From the NCBI RefSeq assembly GCF_036898825.1, contig NZ_JARUND010000002.1, positions 806,001-870,000 of the forward strand: DNA of 64,000 nucleotides, read 5' to 3'. The position numbers were made by a program, and so were the translations under genes. The notes beneath the pieces were generated by a model. That model did not search any database, was not told the origin of the DNA, and was given only the letters and a program-made list of their open reading frames with translations. This document shows, piece by piece, positions 30,905 to 43,239 of the stretch. The DNA is from Streptomyces sp. B21-083 (GTDB lineage: Bacteria; Actinomycetota; Actinomycetes; Streptomycetales; Streptomycetaceae). Each line of letters begins with the position of its first letter. Positions within the stretch are counted from its first letter, which is position 1.

Positions 30905-31399
30905 ATGTCGTACACGCAGGAAGTTCCCGCCGACCCGCACAGCGCAGCGCTCCCGGCGCATGCGCACACGGCCGTGGCTGGTCCGGGTGGGCGTGGGCCG
31001 TGGCTGGCCTCGGTCGTGGTGTTCGTCCACGACCACGACGCGTCAGCAGACTTCTACCAGGAGCTGCTGAGCATGCAGGTCGCGGTACGCACCCCCTCCG
31101 CCACGCTGCTCGTGGGCGACAACGGATTCCAGGTGTACCTGCGCGCCGTGGGCCCCAGAGCCTCCCATCCCGTCGGCCACATCGGCGCCCAGTACGTGAT
31201 CTGGACCGCGGACGGCCCCGACGACTTCCAGCGCTGTCAGCGAGTCCTTGAAGCCCGCTGCGGACACGTGAACACCACACACGGCGAAGGCTTCACCGTC
31301 ATCGAGGGACGAGACCCCAGCGGCCTGCCCGTCCTGGTGGCCTACCCGGGACCCGACGAAGTCGCACGGCTCGAGATCATCTCCCGCTACTACGTGTGA
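30905..31399 (+). CDS. VOC (glyoxalase/dioxygenase) family protein
   Basis: A 164-residue protein with one vicinal-oxygen-chelate domain after a ~35-residue His/Ala/Gly-rich leader. ASVVVFVHDHDASADFYQEL is followed by LLVGDNGFQVYLRAVGPRAS and the final strand GFTVIEGRDPSGLPVLVAYP. The VOC fold usually binds a metal or small ligand, and no substrate can be inferred. The start ATG at 30905 has GAAGGG upstream. It is the first of two closely spaced genes with DUF488 (41 bp apart). Confidence 0.8.
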   Translation: MSYTQEVPADPHSAALPAHAHTAVAGPGGRGPWLASVVVFVHDHDASADFYQELLSMQVAVRTPSATLLVGDNGFQVYLRAVGPRASHPVGHIGAQYVIWTADGPDDFQRCQRVLEARCGHVNTTHGEGFTVIEGRDPSGLPVLVAYPGPDEVARLEIISRYYV

Positions 31400-31440
31400 C
31401 CCCGCAAGAAGCGCAGTGCCCTGCATATGAGGAGACCGTC

Positions 31441-31803
31441 ATGGCCCACAACAAGACGGTGCACGTCCGCCGCGTCTACGACGACCCGGCACAGGCCGAC
31501 GGCACCAGAGTGCTGGTCGACCGGATCTGGCCCCGGGGAATGACCAAGGAAAAGGCCCACCTCGACGAGTGGTGCAAACAGGCCGCCCCCTCCACGGAGC
31601 TGCGCAAGTGGTACCACCACGACCCAGAGCGCTTCACCGAATTCAGCCGCCGCTACCGCACCGAGCTCCACGATCCCCAGCACGCAGACGCCCTCAACCA
31701 CCTGCGTGAACTGGCCGAGGACCGGCCCCTGACACTGCTCACGGCAACCAAACACCCCGAAATCAGCGAAGCCGAAGTACTCGCCGAACTGCTCCGACAC
31801 TGA
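31441..31803 (+). CDS. DUF488 family protein
   Basis: A 120-residue DUF488 protein (MarR-associated/YeaO-like). The typical opening VRRVYDDPAQADGTRVLVDR is followed by IWPRGMTKEKAHLDEWCK, then the APSTELRKWYHHDPERFTEF block and a C-terminal LTLLTATKHPEISEAEVL. The biochemical role is unknown. The start ATG is behind GAGGAG. It probably forms an operon with the VOC gene. Confidence 0.9.
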   Translation: MAHNKTVHVRRVYDDPAQADGTRVLVDRIWPRGMTKEKAHLDEWCKQAAPSTELRKWYHHDPERFTEFSRRYRTELHDPQHADALNHLRELAEDRPLTLLTATKHPEISEAEVLAELLRH

Positions 31804-32523
31804 CAGCAAGGTCCAGGACGATCACCACCTGGGGCTGTCCAGCGGGCCGCAGCGCGAGCACCACATGACGCGGCGGAGTGGCTGGCCAGACCTGGCCGGC
31901 TGGAAGCCGAGGGGAACGTCCTCAGCACCGTACAGGTCGAGGACCAGCCACACAGGGGGACGCCGCCACGTCACCGCCCCAGCCTCTGTCGAGGGCGAGT
32001 GATTCCCCACGTCTGGCGCTCTCGCTGGTACCTGTCATGCGTCCGGCCTGCTCCTGGGGGAAACCGTCCGCGGAAGAAGATTTCCACCGGCTGCCTCAGC
32101 TGCCGGTTTGCCCGAGAGCCGCCCAGGCCCCCGCCACCATGACGGCCACGGTCATGGCCACCATCACCAACCGCGCCATCGCCGCCCATTGCGGGGCCCT
32201 ATGTCTCCAGCGCCGCACGCGAGCAGGAACCTCTCGCAGTCTGGCTCTGGGCGCGCCGGCCGGCCTGTTGGATGCGTACTGACGGATGGTTGGCTCCTCC
32301 CCCATGATCGGCCACGATGCATGCAGTGCCGATCGAAGCATCCAGCCGCGGCGATGTGGGCTATTCAGACGATGAGGCGGACAAGCCGCCTGCCTCACCT
32401 GTTCCATCCCGGAGCAACGAGCGCGTCCCGTGGCAGAAACGCCCCCGTCCACCATCCGACGCTGGCCATCGCGTCAACGGGCGCCCGCGGCCCCTGGATT
32501 GACGTACCTCGAAACGGGTGCAG
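31804..32523. other. 720 bp with a repeated palindrome and one doubtful small gene
   Basis: The GGCCAGACCTGGCC palindrome recurs at 31884-31897. On the minus strand 32096-32305 could encode a 69-residue basic protein ending in a transmembrane helix (MARLVMVAMTVAVMVAGAWA), but it lacks a ribosome site. No other gene is supported. Confidence 0.35.
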
Positions 32524-32910
32524 TCAACGAGACAACGACAGGACCACTGACACAGTCTTCCCGTTCGCTCGGCCGCTGACCCGCACGTCCGTCGCCAGCT
32601 CCTGGACCAGAAGCCAGCCGAGCCCTCCCGGCTCGGCCGCATCGGGCCGCCGCGGGCACGGAGGCACAGAGCTGGCATCCTCTACCGAGACCGTCACCGT
32701 CCCCACCCCGGCCCGCAGCCCGAACCCAGTGATTCCGCCGGCATGCCGCACCGCATTGGTGACCAGTTCGGACACCACCAGCAGTACTGCCTCCACCTCA
32801 GCCCCGCCCCCAGGCGCGAGCACGGACAGAAAGCCGCGCGCAACGTCGCTCGTCCGCTCCGCGCTGTCTTCCCTCAAAGACCCGCAGTCATCCTCGGGCG
32901 AATGAACCAT
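32524..32910 (-). CDS. anti-sigma-factor-type ATP-binding protein
   Basis: A 128-residue HATPase_c domain protein like the many RsbW/SpoIIAB relatives of Streptomyces. The N-box is VVSELVTNAVRHAGG. The G1 box is degenerate (SVEDASSVPP in place of D-x-G-x-G). GLGWLLVQELATDVRV then matches the family end. It would bind or phosphorylate an anti-anti-sigma partner, none of which is adjacent. The start ATG at 32910 has GGAGG. It is on its own strand next to the flavoprotein group and may be unrelated to it. Confidence 0.85.
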   Translation of the reverse strand: MVHSPEDDCGSLREDSAERTSDVARGFLSVLAPGGGAEVEAVLLVVSELVTNAVRHAGGITGFGLRAGVGTVTVSVEDASSVPPCPRRPDAAEPGGLGWLLVQELATDVRVSGRANGKTVSVVLSLSR

Positions 32911-33190
32911 TGCGGCCTCCAACAGGTCGAAATATCGATACCCGCGGGATTGCCCGGAAATGATCGGCCTACCCTCGAACGCACGAACACGGCACCGGCG
33001 CCTGCGCCCCGTGCCGACCCGCATACGGGTCCGCTGTCCCCGTCCAACGCCGGTGCCGACCGGGATCGCCTACACCGGGATGCGGCCGTGCTTCGGCGCG
33101 CTGCCCGCGGCCGATTGAGCCCGGCCCGATGCCGTGTCGGCGCGGCAGTCTGCTCCAGGGCACGGTGGGAGGACGCACTGCCTGAGAGCG

Positions 33191-34441
33191 TCAGCCGGCC
33201 CGGTCTGCATGGCTGAGAAGGTCAGTCAGGGGCACGTCCGTGTCGGCAAGTTTCTTGGTGTCGACGGCCTGGCCGGAGGTCACCAGGGTGCGGATCGGGT
33301 CGGTCACGTCCCAGACGTTGACGTTCATCCCGGCCAGCACGTGCCCCTCTGCCAACCAGAACGCGATGAATTCGCGGGTGTCGCTACGGCCGCGGACGAC
33401 GACCTGGTCATAGCCGCCAGGCTCCACGTAGCCGGTGTATTCCATGCCCAGGTCGTACTGGTCGGTGAAGAAGTAGGGCAGTCGGTCGTAGGACACGTCC
33501 TGGCCCAGCATTGCCCTCGCCGCGACCTGGGGCTGGTTGAGGGCGTTGGCCCAGTGTTCGACGCGGATGTGCCTGCCCAGTAGCGGGTGGGCGGCGTTGG
33601 CGACGTCTCCTGCGGCGTAGATGTCCGGATGGGAGGAGCGCAGGTGGGCGTCGACGCGGATGCCGTTGTCGATCTGAAGGCCGGCGGTTTGGGCCAGCGA
33701 GGTGTTGGGGGTGATGCCGATTCCGACGATGACCGCGTCAGCCTCGATACGGCTGCCGTCGGCCAGCAGCACGCCGTTCACCCGGCCATCCTCGCCGGTG
33801 ATCTCGGCTACGTGGGCACCGCAGCGCAGGTCGACTCCGTGTTCGGTGTGCAGGTCGGCGAAGATGCGGGCGACCTCGCGGCCCAGCACGCGCAGCAGCG
33901 GCAGCTCCCCCGCCTCCAATACCGTGACCTCGACGCCGGTGGTGCGGGCGGCGGCTGCGGTCTCCAGGCCGATCCATCCCGCTCCGATCACTGCGATCCG
34001 GGAGCTGGACGCGAAGGCTTCCTTCATCCGGTCGCTGTCGGCGAGCCGGCGCAGGTAGAGCACCCCGTCGAGGTCGGCCCCGGGGACCAGCAGGCGGCGT
34101 GGCGAGGAACCGGTGGTCAGCAGCAGTTTCGCGTAGCCCAGGCGGCTTCCGTCGGCAAGGACGGCCTCGTGGGCGTCCGGGTCGATCGCCGTGACCGTGG
34201 TACCGAGACGCAGGTCGACCTGGTGGTCGGTATACCACTGGGACGGATGAACAAATACGGTGTCACGCTCCTGCTTGCCCAGCAGGTAGCCCTTCGAGAG
34301 CGGTGGCCGCTCGTAGGGGCGCTCGCTCTCCTCTCCGAGCACGACCAGCGGGCCGTTGAAGCCCTCGTCCCGAAGGGTCTGCGCGGCTTTCGCACCGGCC
34401 AGGCCGGCTCCGACGATCACAAACTCCGTGTGTGCGGCCAT
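33191..34441 (-). CDS. FAD/NAD(P)H ferredoxin-reductase-type oxidoreductase
   Basis: A 416-residue flavoprotein of the putidaredoxin/rubredoxin reductase type. The FAD site is FVIVGAGLAGAKAAQTLRDE. The next segment, RPYERPPLSKGYLLG, is diagnostic of this family. The NAD(P)H Rossmann motif is IAVIGAGWIGLETAAAART, and DIYAAGDVANA is the second FAD contact. The C-terminal reductase domain follows. It passes electrons from NAD(P)H to a small iron-sulfur protein. The only ferredoxin in the window is the 7Fe protein at 57.9 kb. It lies 31 bp after transaldolase and is probably cotranscribed with it. Confidence 0.92.
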   Translation of the reverse strand: MAAHTEFVIVGAGLAGAKAAQTLRDEGFNGPLVVLGEESERPYERPPLSKGYLLGKQERDTVFVHPSQWYTDHQVDLRLGTTVTAIDPDAHEAVLADGSRLGYAKLLLTTGSSPRRLLVPGADLDGVLYLRRLADSDRMKEAFASSSRIAVIGAGWIGLETAAAARTTGVEVTVLEAGELPLLRVLGREVARIFADLHTEHGVDLRCGAHVAEITGEDGRVNGVLLADGSRIEADAVIVGIGITPNTSLAQTAGLQIDNGIRVDAHLRSSHPDIYAAGDVANAAHPLLGRHIRVEHWANALNQPQVAARAMLGQDVSYDRLPYFFTDQYDLGMEYTGYVEPGGYDQVVVRGRSDTREFIAFWLAEGHVLAGMNVNVWDVTDPIRTLVTSGQAVDTKKLADTDVPLTDLLSHADRAG

Positions 34442-34472
34442 GTCCTGTCCTCTGCTGGGGTAATCGGCGTCA

Positions 34473-35588
34473 TCAGACGGCGTCGCGGTTGGTCTGCAGT
34501 ACGGTGCCCAACTCGTGGAACAGCTCGTTTCCTGAAGCCGTGAACTTGGTGATGCCCTCGTCCTCCAGCACGCGCACCACGTCGTCGTAGGACACTCCGA
34601 CGGCCTCCAGGCCATCGAGCACCTGGCGGGCTTCTGTATAGGTGCCGTGGATGGTGTCGCCCTGGATGCGGCCGTGGTCCGCGACCGCGCGCAGGGTCTG
34701 CTCCGGCATGGTGTTGACGACGCCGGGTGCCACCAGTTGGTCGACATAGCGGGTGTCGTCGTAGGCGGGATCCTTTACCCCGGTGGAGGCCCACAGCGGG
34801 CGTTGGGGTCGCATTCCGGCTGCAGCCAGGGCCTTCCACCGGTCTGATGTGCATGCCTGCTCGAAGTGCTGGTAGGCCAGGCGCGCGTTGGCGATCGCAG
34901 CTCGCCCGCGCAGGGCCCGTGCCTCCGGTGTGCCGATCTTGTCCAGTCGACTGTCGACCTCGGTGTCCACCCGGCTGACGAAGAAGGAGGCGACCGAGGC
35001 GATGGACGCCACATCGCGTCCCGCCGCGTGTGCCCCGCCCATGCCGTCCAGGAAGGCGCGGAGCACCTGGTCGTAGCGGTGCAGGGAGAAGATCAGCGTC
35101 ACGTTGATGCTGATGCCCTCCGTGAGCGCCGTACTGATCGCCTCCAGGCCCTGCTGGGTGGCGGGGATCTTCACGAACAGGTTCGGCCGGTCCACCAGCC
35201 ACCACAGGGCGCGCGCCTCGGCGATGGTGGCCGCGGTGTCGTGGGCGACGCGCGGGTCCACTTCTATGGACACCCTGCCGTCCACCCCGTCGCTGGCGTC
35301 GTATACGGGGCGCAGAACGTCGCAGGCCCAGCGCACGTCGAACGTGGTCAGCAGCCTGACGGCTTCCTCGACCCGTACGCCGCGCCGGGCTAGATCACCG
35401 ATCTGCTCGTCGTAGCGGGTGCCCGAGCGGATCGCCTTGGCGAAGATCGTCGGGTTGCTGGTGATGCCCACCACCCGCTGTTCACTCACCAAGTCGGCCA
35501 GGCCGCCACCGGCGAGCCGTTCCCGGCTCAGATCATCGAGCCAGACCGCCACCCCTTCGGCGGTCAGCCGGTCCAGATTCTCACTCAT
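34473..35588 (-). CDS. tal: transaldolase
   Basis: A 371-residue transaldolase of the long actinobacterial type, moving a dihydroxyacetone unit between sedoheptulose 7-phosphate and glyceraldehyde 3-phosphate. The signature [13 protein letters not shown] and the Schiff-base Lys140 in [14 protein letters not shown] are present, as are [15 protein letters not shown] and the C-terminal [16 protein letters not shown]. The start ATG at 35588 has GGGAGAAGATC upstream. The gene lies between aconitase and the flavoprotein on one strand. As Streptomyces normally carries a second transaldolase with the main pentose pathway genes, this is likely an alternative isoform. Confidence 0.95.
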   Translation of the reverse strand: MSENLDRLTAEGVAVWLDDLSRERLAGGGLADLVSEQRVVGITSNPTIFAKAIRSGTRYDEQIGDLARRGVRVEEAVRLLTTFDVRWACDVLRPVYDASDGVDGRVSIEVDPRVAHDTAATIAEARALWWLVDRPNLFVKIPATQQGLEAISTALTEGISINVTLIFSLHRYDQVLRAFLDGMGGAHAAGRDVASIASVASFFVSRVDTEVDSRLDKIGTPEARALRGRAAIANARLAYQHFEQACTSDRWKALAAAGMRPQRPLWASTGVKDPAYDDTRYVDQLVAPGVVNTMPEQTLRAVADHGRIQGDTIHGTYTEARQVLDGLEAVGVSYDDVVRVLEDEGITKFTASGNELFHELGTVLQTNRDAV

Positions 35589-35854
35589 GATCTTCTCCCT
35601 TGCGTTGCATCACCTGATGCCGTTCAGGGCGTGCTGTCCAGATGGTCCAGCGGCGGGGCGCAGGGCTCTCCCTGGCCTGCCCCGGCGGGCAGAGCACGGT
35701 GTGCCGCGGCCGGCGGGCCCCTGTGCGGTGTCCCCCACCGGGATCACCTCCATGGCCTCTGCCTCCTCTGTCTGCTGTGCATCGCGGCCCGCTCGTGTGG
35801 CGAGTTCCCGCGCTGATGGACCTGCCCCGGCTGAGCCGGGACGTGGGCGGTACG

Positions 35855-38626
<2,772 letters not shown>

Positions 38627-38736
38627 GGGCACCTCATCCAAACGGGTCGGCTGCCGCCGACAGCGGGGGCGGCGGGACGGGAGCAGCGCGCAGTGCGGGC
38701 GGCGAGCCCGTCATACGGCCGGCTGTAAGGCGGTGT

Positions 38737-38750
38737 GGGCCCGCCGGTCC
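38737..38750. promoter_or_regulatory. DosR/OsdR-type box upstream of aconitase
   Basis: GGGCC-CGCC-GGTCC, one mismatch between arms, lies 110 bp before the aconitase start on the minus strand, in the 150-bp space after the carbonic anhydrase gene. It would give the aconitase-transaldolase-flavoprotein run its own regulated promoter. Confidence 0.5.
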
Positions 38751-38776
38751 TCGATCGCCTGCGCTGGGCATCCCGT

Positions 38777-39280
38777 TCACCGCCGGCTGTGCGACGTGAC
38801 CTCTTCAAGTTGTCCGGTGGCGATGTCGAGGACGAATCCGCGCACGGAGTCGCGGTGAGGGATATAGGGACTCGCCTGGATACGGCTGATGGACCGTTGT
38901 ACGTCGGTCGCCACGTCGTGGAACGATTCCTCCGGCCAGGGCGGGAGCATGCCCCAGTCGCTGCGGATCGGCTCCTTGAGTGTGTAGCCCGGGAAGGCCA
39001 GCATCCGGCAGTCCGTGTGATGAATCAGAATGATCTCGTGGGTTTTCAGCAACTGCTGGCTCACCGCCAGGGACCGGATGACGTCCTCGGTGATGACTCC
39101 GCCCGCGTTGCGGATCACACTGGCCTCGCCTTCCCTCAGGCCCAGGGCGCCGTAGACATTCAGCCGTGCGTCCATGCAGGCCACGACCGCGACGTGCTGG
39201 GAGGGCTCCATCGCCAGCGGGCCGGCGAACCGCGACGCGTAGTCCGCGTTGTTCGCGAGGTACCGCTCGGTGGCCGACAT
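38777..39280 (-). CDS. beta-class carbonic anhydrase
   Basis: A 167-residue beta carbonic anhydrase. The zinc ligands are Cys35 (AVVACMDARL, with the Asp37/Arg39 pair), His88 and Cys91 (LIHHTDCRM). VIRNAGGVITEDVIRSLAVS between them is characteristic. It interconverts CO2 and bicarbonate. Upstream of the TCA enzyme genes it may supply bicarbonate for carboxylation. The start ATG at 39280 has GAAGGGAAG. DosR-type boxes at 39528 and 39710 lie in the shared upstream region with the pyruvate dehydrogenase operon. Confidence 0.93.
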   Translation of the reverse strand: MSATERYLANNADYASRFAGPLAMEPSQHVAVVACMDARLNVYGALGLREGEASVIRNAGGVITEDVIRSLAVSQQLLKTHEIILIHHTDCRMLAFPGYTLKEPIRSDWGMLPPWPEESFHDVATDVQRSISRIQASPYIPHRDSVRGFVLDIATGQLEEVTSHSRR

Positions 39281-39527
39281 GGCGCTTCCCTTCTCGCGCG
39301 CTGAACCCGGCGCGGGCCAGCGCCCTGGACGCAGAATGCGCCGGTGTTCGCACACCGGCCCGCGCTCCTCTGGGCGCGTTCGCCCCTACTGGCCCGGGGT
39401 TGCCCGGCGAGGCATGCAGCTCACCGCTGTATCCCGGTCGGAGACCGCGTTGGCGCAGCTCAATGTCCTGCCTTCCACCGTCCTCTGCGCCGAGCCCGCG
39501 GCACCAGGGCCGGTCGGGGCTCATGAG

Positions 39528-39541
39528 GGGACCTTCGGCCC
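39528..39541. promoter_or_regulatory. DosR/OsdR-type box in the carbonic anhydrase-pdh spacer
   Basis: GGGAC-CTTC-GGCCC (flanked as GGGG...CCCT) is nearly the same as the box before the universal stress protein. It lies 247 bp from the carbonic anhydrase start and 336 bp from the E1alpha start, in a 597-bp gene-free spacer (39281-39877) that shows no other feature. Confidence 0.6.
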
Positions 39542-39709
39542 TGGTCTGCGGACCCCAGGTCGCGGCTCGGCCAGGGGGCTCCTGGTCTTTGGCACCTCGC
39601 GGATGCCGCCGCACGCCTCATGGCCGATCACCGGCAGGGGGACGTCGGACTCTCTCACCAGCGTCCAGCGGGCCCCCGCGCTGGTTCGGGCCACTCGCCC
39701 GACAGAGAT

Positions 39710-39723
39710 GGGCCACATGGCCC
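39710..39723. promoter_or_regulatory. DosR/OsdR-type box upstream of pyruvate dehydrogenase E1alpha
   Basis: GGGCC-ACAT-GGCCC is a perfect palindrome in both arms, 154 bp before the E1alpha start. It is the likely control site for the three-gene dehydrogenase operon. Confidence 0.65.
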
Positions 39724-39877
39724 TACTCCCCCTCCCGCTCACGCCACACGCTGGAAGGACGGACTCAGCCCATCCCGGCTGTCCTGCCTGCCGGGCCACC
39801 GGCCTGAACTCGGTTGACGCGGCCCCCAGCCCACCGCCCGGCAGCCGACTCTTTCCAGACAGCAGGAGGCACCCGGC

Positions 39878-40981
39878 ATGGACACCCTCCAGGACCGCAC
39901 CGAGCCCCACGCCCAGACGCCCGCAGCCGACGCAGACCACCAACTGCTGCGCGACTACTACCGGCAGATGACCCTGATCCGGTCCTTTGAGCTGCGCGCC
40001 GCCGAGATGTATGCCCGGGCGAAGATCGGCGGCTACTGCCACCTCAACCTGGGTGAGGAGGCCACCGTCGTCGGACTGATGGCGGCAATCAGGCCCAGCG
40101 ACTACCTGTTCACCACCTACCGCGACCACGGCTACGCACTCGCGCATGGCGCCGATCCCGGCAGGGTGATGGCGGAGCTGTTCGGCCGCAGCACGGGCCT
40201 GTCCGGTGGCCGCGGCGGCTCCATGCACCTGTTCGACGCGAAGCGGCGACAGCTCGGCGGTTACGCGATCGTCGGCGGCCAGATGCCGCCGGCGACCGGG
40301 GCGGCCCTGGCCATCGCACACCGCGGCATGCCCGGCCCGGACAGTGAAGCCGTGATGTGCCTGCTTGGCGACGGCACCACCAACATCGGCGCCTTCCACG
40401 AGTCACTCAACCTCGCCGCCGTATGGCACCTGCCCATCGTCTACGTCATCGTCAACAACGGGCTCGGCATGGGCACCACGGTCGAGGCAGCCTCCGCAGA
40501 ACCCGCGCTGTACCGGCGCGGCTGCGCCTACCGCATCCCCGGCACCCGGGTCGACGGCAACGACGTCGTCGCCGTCCGCGACGCCGCCCGCACCGCGCTG
40601 GAACAGGCCCGCACCGAGCACCGGCCCAGACTGCTGGAGGCCGTCAGCTACCGGCTGCGCGGCCACTCCGTGGTCGACCCGGCCCAGTACCGCTCGGCCC
40701 AGGAAGTCCAGCAGCTGCGCGCGCACGACCCGCTGCCCGCCTTCCACGCCTACCTGATCGAGAACGGCATCCTGCAACCGGACGCCGCTGCCCGCCTCGA
40801 AGAAGAGGCCGAGCAGATCGTCACCGCCGCCGTCGACTTCGCCGACACCAGCCCGACGCCGGCCACGGACACCTTGTTCGACCACGTGTACGCCACCGAG
40901 GTGGCCAACATCTACCGCGGCCTGCCCGGTGACACCCCGCTCGGCCCCGAGGGTCACGCCGATCACCGTGGAAAGGAATAG
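39878..40981 (+). CDS. pdhA: 2-oxo acid dehydrogenase E1 alpha (pyruvate or acetoin type)
   Basis: A 367-residue thiamine-diphosphate E1alpha subunit. The ThDP/Mg motif is LLGDGTTNIGAFHESLNLAA with VNNGLGMGTT following. GGRGGSMHLFDAKRRQLGGY and YRLRGHSVVDPAQYRS are family signatures. With E1beta it decarboxylates the 2-oxo acid and transfers the acyl group to E2-lipoamide. The start ATG at 39878 has AGCAGGAGG upstream. It is first in an operon E1alpha-E1beta-E2 with 2-9 bp gaps. No E3 follows. Acetoin dehydrogenase has the same subunit plan and cannot be excluded. Confidence 0.93.
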   Translation: MDTLQDRTEPHAQTPAADADHQLLRDYYRQMTLIRSFELRAAEMYARAKIGGYCHLNLGEEATVVGLMAAIRPSDYLFTTYRDHGYALAHGADPGRVMAELFGRSTGLSGGRGGSMHLFDAKRRQLGGYAIVGGQMPPATGAALAIAHRGMPGPDSEAVMCLLGDGTTNIGAFHESLNLAAVWHLPIVYVIVNNGLGMGTTVEAASAEPALYRRGCAYRIPGTRVDGNDVVAVRDAARTALEQARTEHRPRLLEAVSYRLRGHSVVDPAQYRSAQEVQQLRAHDPLPAFHAYLIENGILQPDAAARLEEEAEQIVTAAVDFADTSPTPATDTLFDHVYATEVANIYRGLPGDTPLGPEGHADHRGKE

Positions 40982-40983
40982 CC

Positions 40984-42000
40984 GTGGCCGTTGTCACCTA
41001 TCGCCAGGCACTGCACGACACGCTGCGGGCGGAGCTGCTGCGTGACGAGAACGTCCTGCTCATCGGCGAGGAGATCGGCATCTTCGAAGGCTCCTACAAG
41101 ATCACCGCGGGCCTGCTGGACGAGTTCGGCCCACGCCGGGTCCGCGACACCCCGATCAGCGAGGAAGGCTTCGCCGGGGCCGCGGTAGGCGCGGCCATGC
41201 TCGGCCTGCGGCCCGTGGTGGAGATCATGACCGTCAACTTCAGTCTGCTGGCCATCGACCAGATCGTGAACCACGCCGCCAAAATATTCGCGATGTCCGG
41301 CGGCCAGATCACGGTGCCGATGGTGATCCGGACCCCCGGAGGCGGCGGCCAGCAGCTGGCCGCCACCCACTCCCAGAACCTCGAGGTGTACTACGCCCAC
41401 GTGCCCGGCCTGAAGGTCGTCGCCCCCGCCACCCCCGCCGACGCCAAAGGGCTGATGGCCGCCGCCATCCGCGACGACGACCCGGTGCTCGTGCTGGAGA
41501 ACCTCGCGCTGTACAACACGAAGGGCGAGGTCCCTGACGGCGAGCACACCGTGCCCATCGGGACCGCCTCGGTGATCAGGCCCGGCAGCGATGTCACGGT
41601 TGTCGCCTACTCCCGCGGCACTGGGGTCGCCCTCGACGCCGCCCGCCGTCTGGAGGCGAACGGCGTCTCGGTGGAGGTGGTCGACCTGCGCAGTCTGCGT
41701 CCACTGGATCGCCAGACGGTGTGCGCCTCGGTCCGCAGGACCACCCGGGCCGTCGTCTTCGAAGACGACTGGCTCAGCTACGGCATCGGCGCCGAGATCG
41801 CGGCGACCATCGCCGAGGGCGCCTTCGACCGTCTCGACGCGCCCGTGCGCCGCGTCGCGGCGGCCGAGGTCCCCCTGCCGTATGCGAAACCGCTGGAGCT
41901 CGCCGCTCTGCCCGATGCCACGGCACTGATCCGGGTGATCCACGAGACGCTCGATGCCTCCGGATTCACTGCCCGCCAGGCCGCCTCCACGGCCGGTTAG
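40984..42000 (+). CDS. pdhB: 2-oxo acid dehydrogenase E1 beta
   Basis: A 338-residue E1beta (transketolase-like pyrimidine-binding and C-terminal domains). It reads VTYRQALHDTLRAELLRDEN, IGEEIGIFEGSYKITAGLL, DTPISEEGFAGAAVGAAMLG, then the YAHVPGLKVVAPATPADAKG loop. It starts at a GTG two bases after the E1alpha stop, with AAAGGA as ribosome site, so translation is coupled. It forms the alpha2beta2 E1 tetramer. Confidence 0.94.
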   Translation: MAVVTYRQALHDTLRAELLRDENVLLIGEEIGIFEGSYKITAGLLDEFGPRRVRDTPISEEGFAGAAVGAAMLGLRPVVEIMTVNFSLLAIDQIVNHAAKIFAMSGGQITVPMVIRTPGGGGQQLAATHSQNLEVYYAHVPGLKVVAPATPADAKGLMAAAIRDDDPVLVLENLALYNTKGEVPDGEHTVPIGTASVIRPGSDVTVVAYSRGTGVALDAARRLEANGVSVEVVDLRSLRPLDRQTVCASVRRTTRAVVFEDDWLSYGIGAEIAATIAEGAFDRLDAPVRRVAAAEVPLPYAKPLELAALPDATALIRVIHETLDASGFTARQAASTAG

Positions 42001-42009
42001 GAGTCCGCG

Positions 42010-43239
42010 ATGCCGGAGATCTTCATGCCCCGCCTGTCCGACACCATGGAGGAAGGCACCCTGAGCCGGTGGCTGAAACAAGAAGGCGACCTGGTTCACA
42101 AAGGCGATGCCGTCGCCGAGATCGAGACGGACAAAGCCGTGATGGAACTGGAGGCGTACGACGAGGGGCCATTGATCCACATCCTCGTCGCCGAAGGCAC
42201 GACCGTCCCCATCGGGACCCCCATCGCGATGATCGGAACCGACTCCCCGGCCACCGCGCAAAAGCCCCCACTGGAGCAGGCCGCTCAAGCACCCGACCCG
42301 AGTGCGGCACCGCCCACACCCCCTCAGGACCCGCCGGCTGTCCCCGCAACCACCGTGGCGACCGTATCCGACGCCGGAGAGGACTCCGAAGTGCGCACGT
42401 CCCCGCTGGCGCGCACACTCGCCCGCCAGAACGGCATCGATCTGGCGGACCTCACCGGCAGCGGCCCCGGCGGACGCATCGTGCGCGCGGACGTTGACGC
42501 CGCCGTGCCGACGTTCTCAGAGCGGGCCGCCGGTCGATCGCCGCTCGTGGACGATGACGAAGAGGTGCCGCTGAGCACCAGTCGCCGCATCACCGCCCAA
42601 CGCCTGACACAAAGTACGCGGCAGACGCCGCACTTCTACCTGACCACCATCGTCGATGCCGAGCCCCTGCTGGCCTTCCGCGCCCAGATCAACGACCGCC
42701 TCACGGAACCCGGCCTGCGCATCAGCATCAACGACCTGCTGATCAAGGGATGCGCGACGACCCTCCGCACCCACCCACAGGTCAACGCCTCCTGGGACAC
42801 CAGCCGTATCCTGCGTCACCGGCGCATCCACATCGGCATCGCCGTCGCCACCGACGACGGCCTCATCGTCCCGGTGCTGCACGACGCCGACCGCAAGACC
42901 CTGACCGCGATCGCCCGTGAAGCGCACGGACTTGCCCAGGACGCTCGGGCCAGGCACGTGTCACCGGCGAGCATCAGCGGCGGCACATTCACCATCAGCA
43001 ACCTGGGCACCTACGGCATCGACCACTTCACCGCCGTCATCAATCCGCCCCAGGCAGCGATCCTCGCCGTCGGCGCCGCGCAGCCTCAGCCCATCGTCCG
43101 CAACGGCGAACTCGGCGTGGGCACCACCATGGCGCTGACCTTGTCCATCGACCACCGCGTCCTGGACGGTGCTGTCGCAGCAGCCTTCCTCGCCGACCTC
43201 AAAACACTCCTAGAACAGCCCTTCAGCATCGTGCTGTAA
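42010..43239 (+). CDS. pdhC: dihydrolipoamide acyltransferase (E2)
   Basis: A 409-residue E2 core. A lipoyl domain (residues 1-77, lipoyl Lys42 in EIETDKAVMELE) is followed by an Ala/Pro linker. The peripheral-subunit-binding domain is about 130-165 (SPLARTLARQNGIDLADLTG). The catalytic domain ends with the active site LSIDHRVLDGAVAAAFLADL (His...Asp-Gly). One lipoyl domain is typical of small complexes. The gene follows E1beta by 9 bp, with AGGAG as ribosome site. With no lipoamide dehydrogenase here, E3 must come from elsewhere in the genome. Confidence 0.94.
   Translation: MPEIFMPRLSDTMEEGTLSRWLKQEGDLVHKGDAVAEIETDKAVMELEAYDEGPLIHILVAEGTTVPIGTPIAMIGTDSPATAQKPPLEQAAQAPDPSAAPPTPPQDPPAVPATTVATVSDAGEDSEVRTSPLARTLARQNGIDLADLTGSGPGGRIVRADVDAAVPTFSERAAGRSPLVDDDEEVPLSTSRRITAQRLTQSTRQTPHFYLTTIVDAEPLLAFRAQINDRLTEPGLRISINDLLIKGCATTLRTHPQVNASWDTSRILRHRRIHIGIAVATDDGLIVPVLHDADRKTLTAIAREAHGLAQDARARHVSPASISGGTFTISNLGTYGIDHFTAVINPPQAAILAVGAAQPQPIVRNGELGVGTTMALTLSIDHRVLDGAVAAAFLADLKTLLEQPFSIVL

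Noticed and set aside
32096..32305. 69-residue membrane protein on the minus strand
   Set aside because: A transmembrane-like tail is present but there is no ribosome site and no family; kept only as a remark in the gap entry.
39878..43239. Branched-chain 2-oxo acid dehydrogenase instead of the pyruvate/acetoin type
   Set aside because: The E1alpha GGRGGSMHLFDAKRR and E1beta motifs fit the pyruvate/acetoin subgroup better, although substrate cannot be proven by eye.
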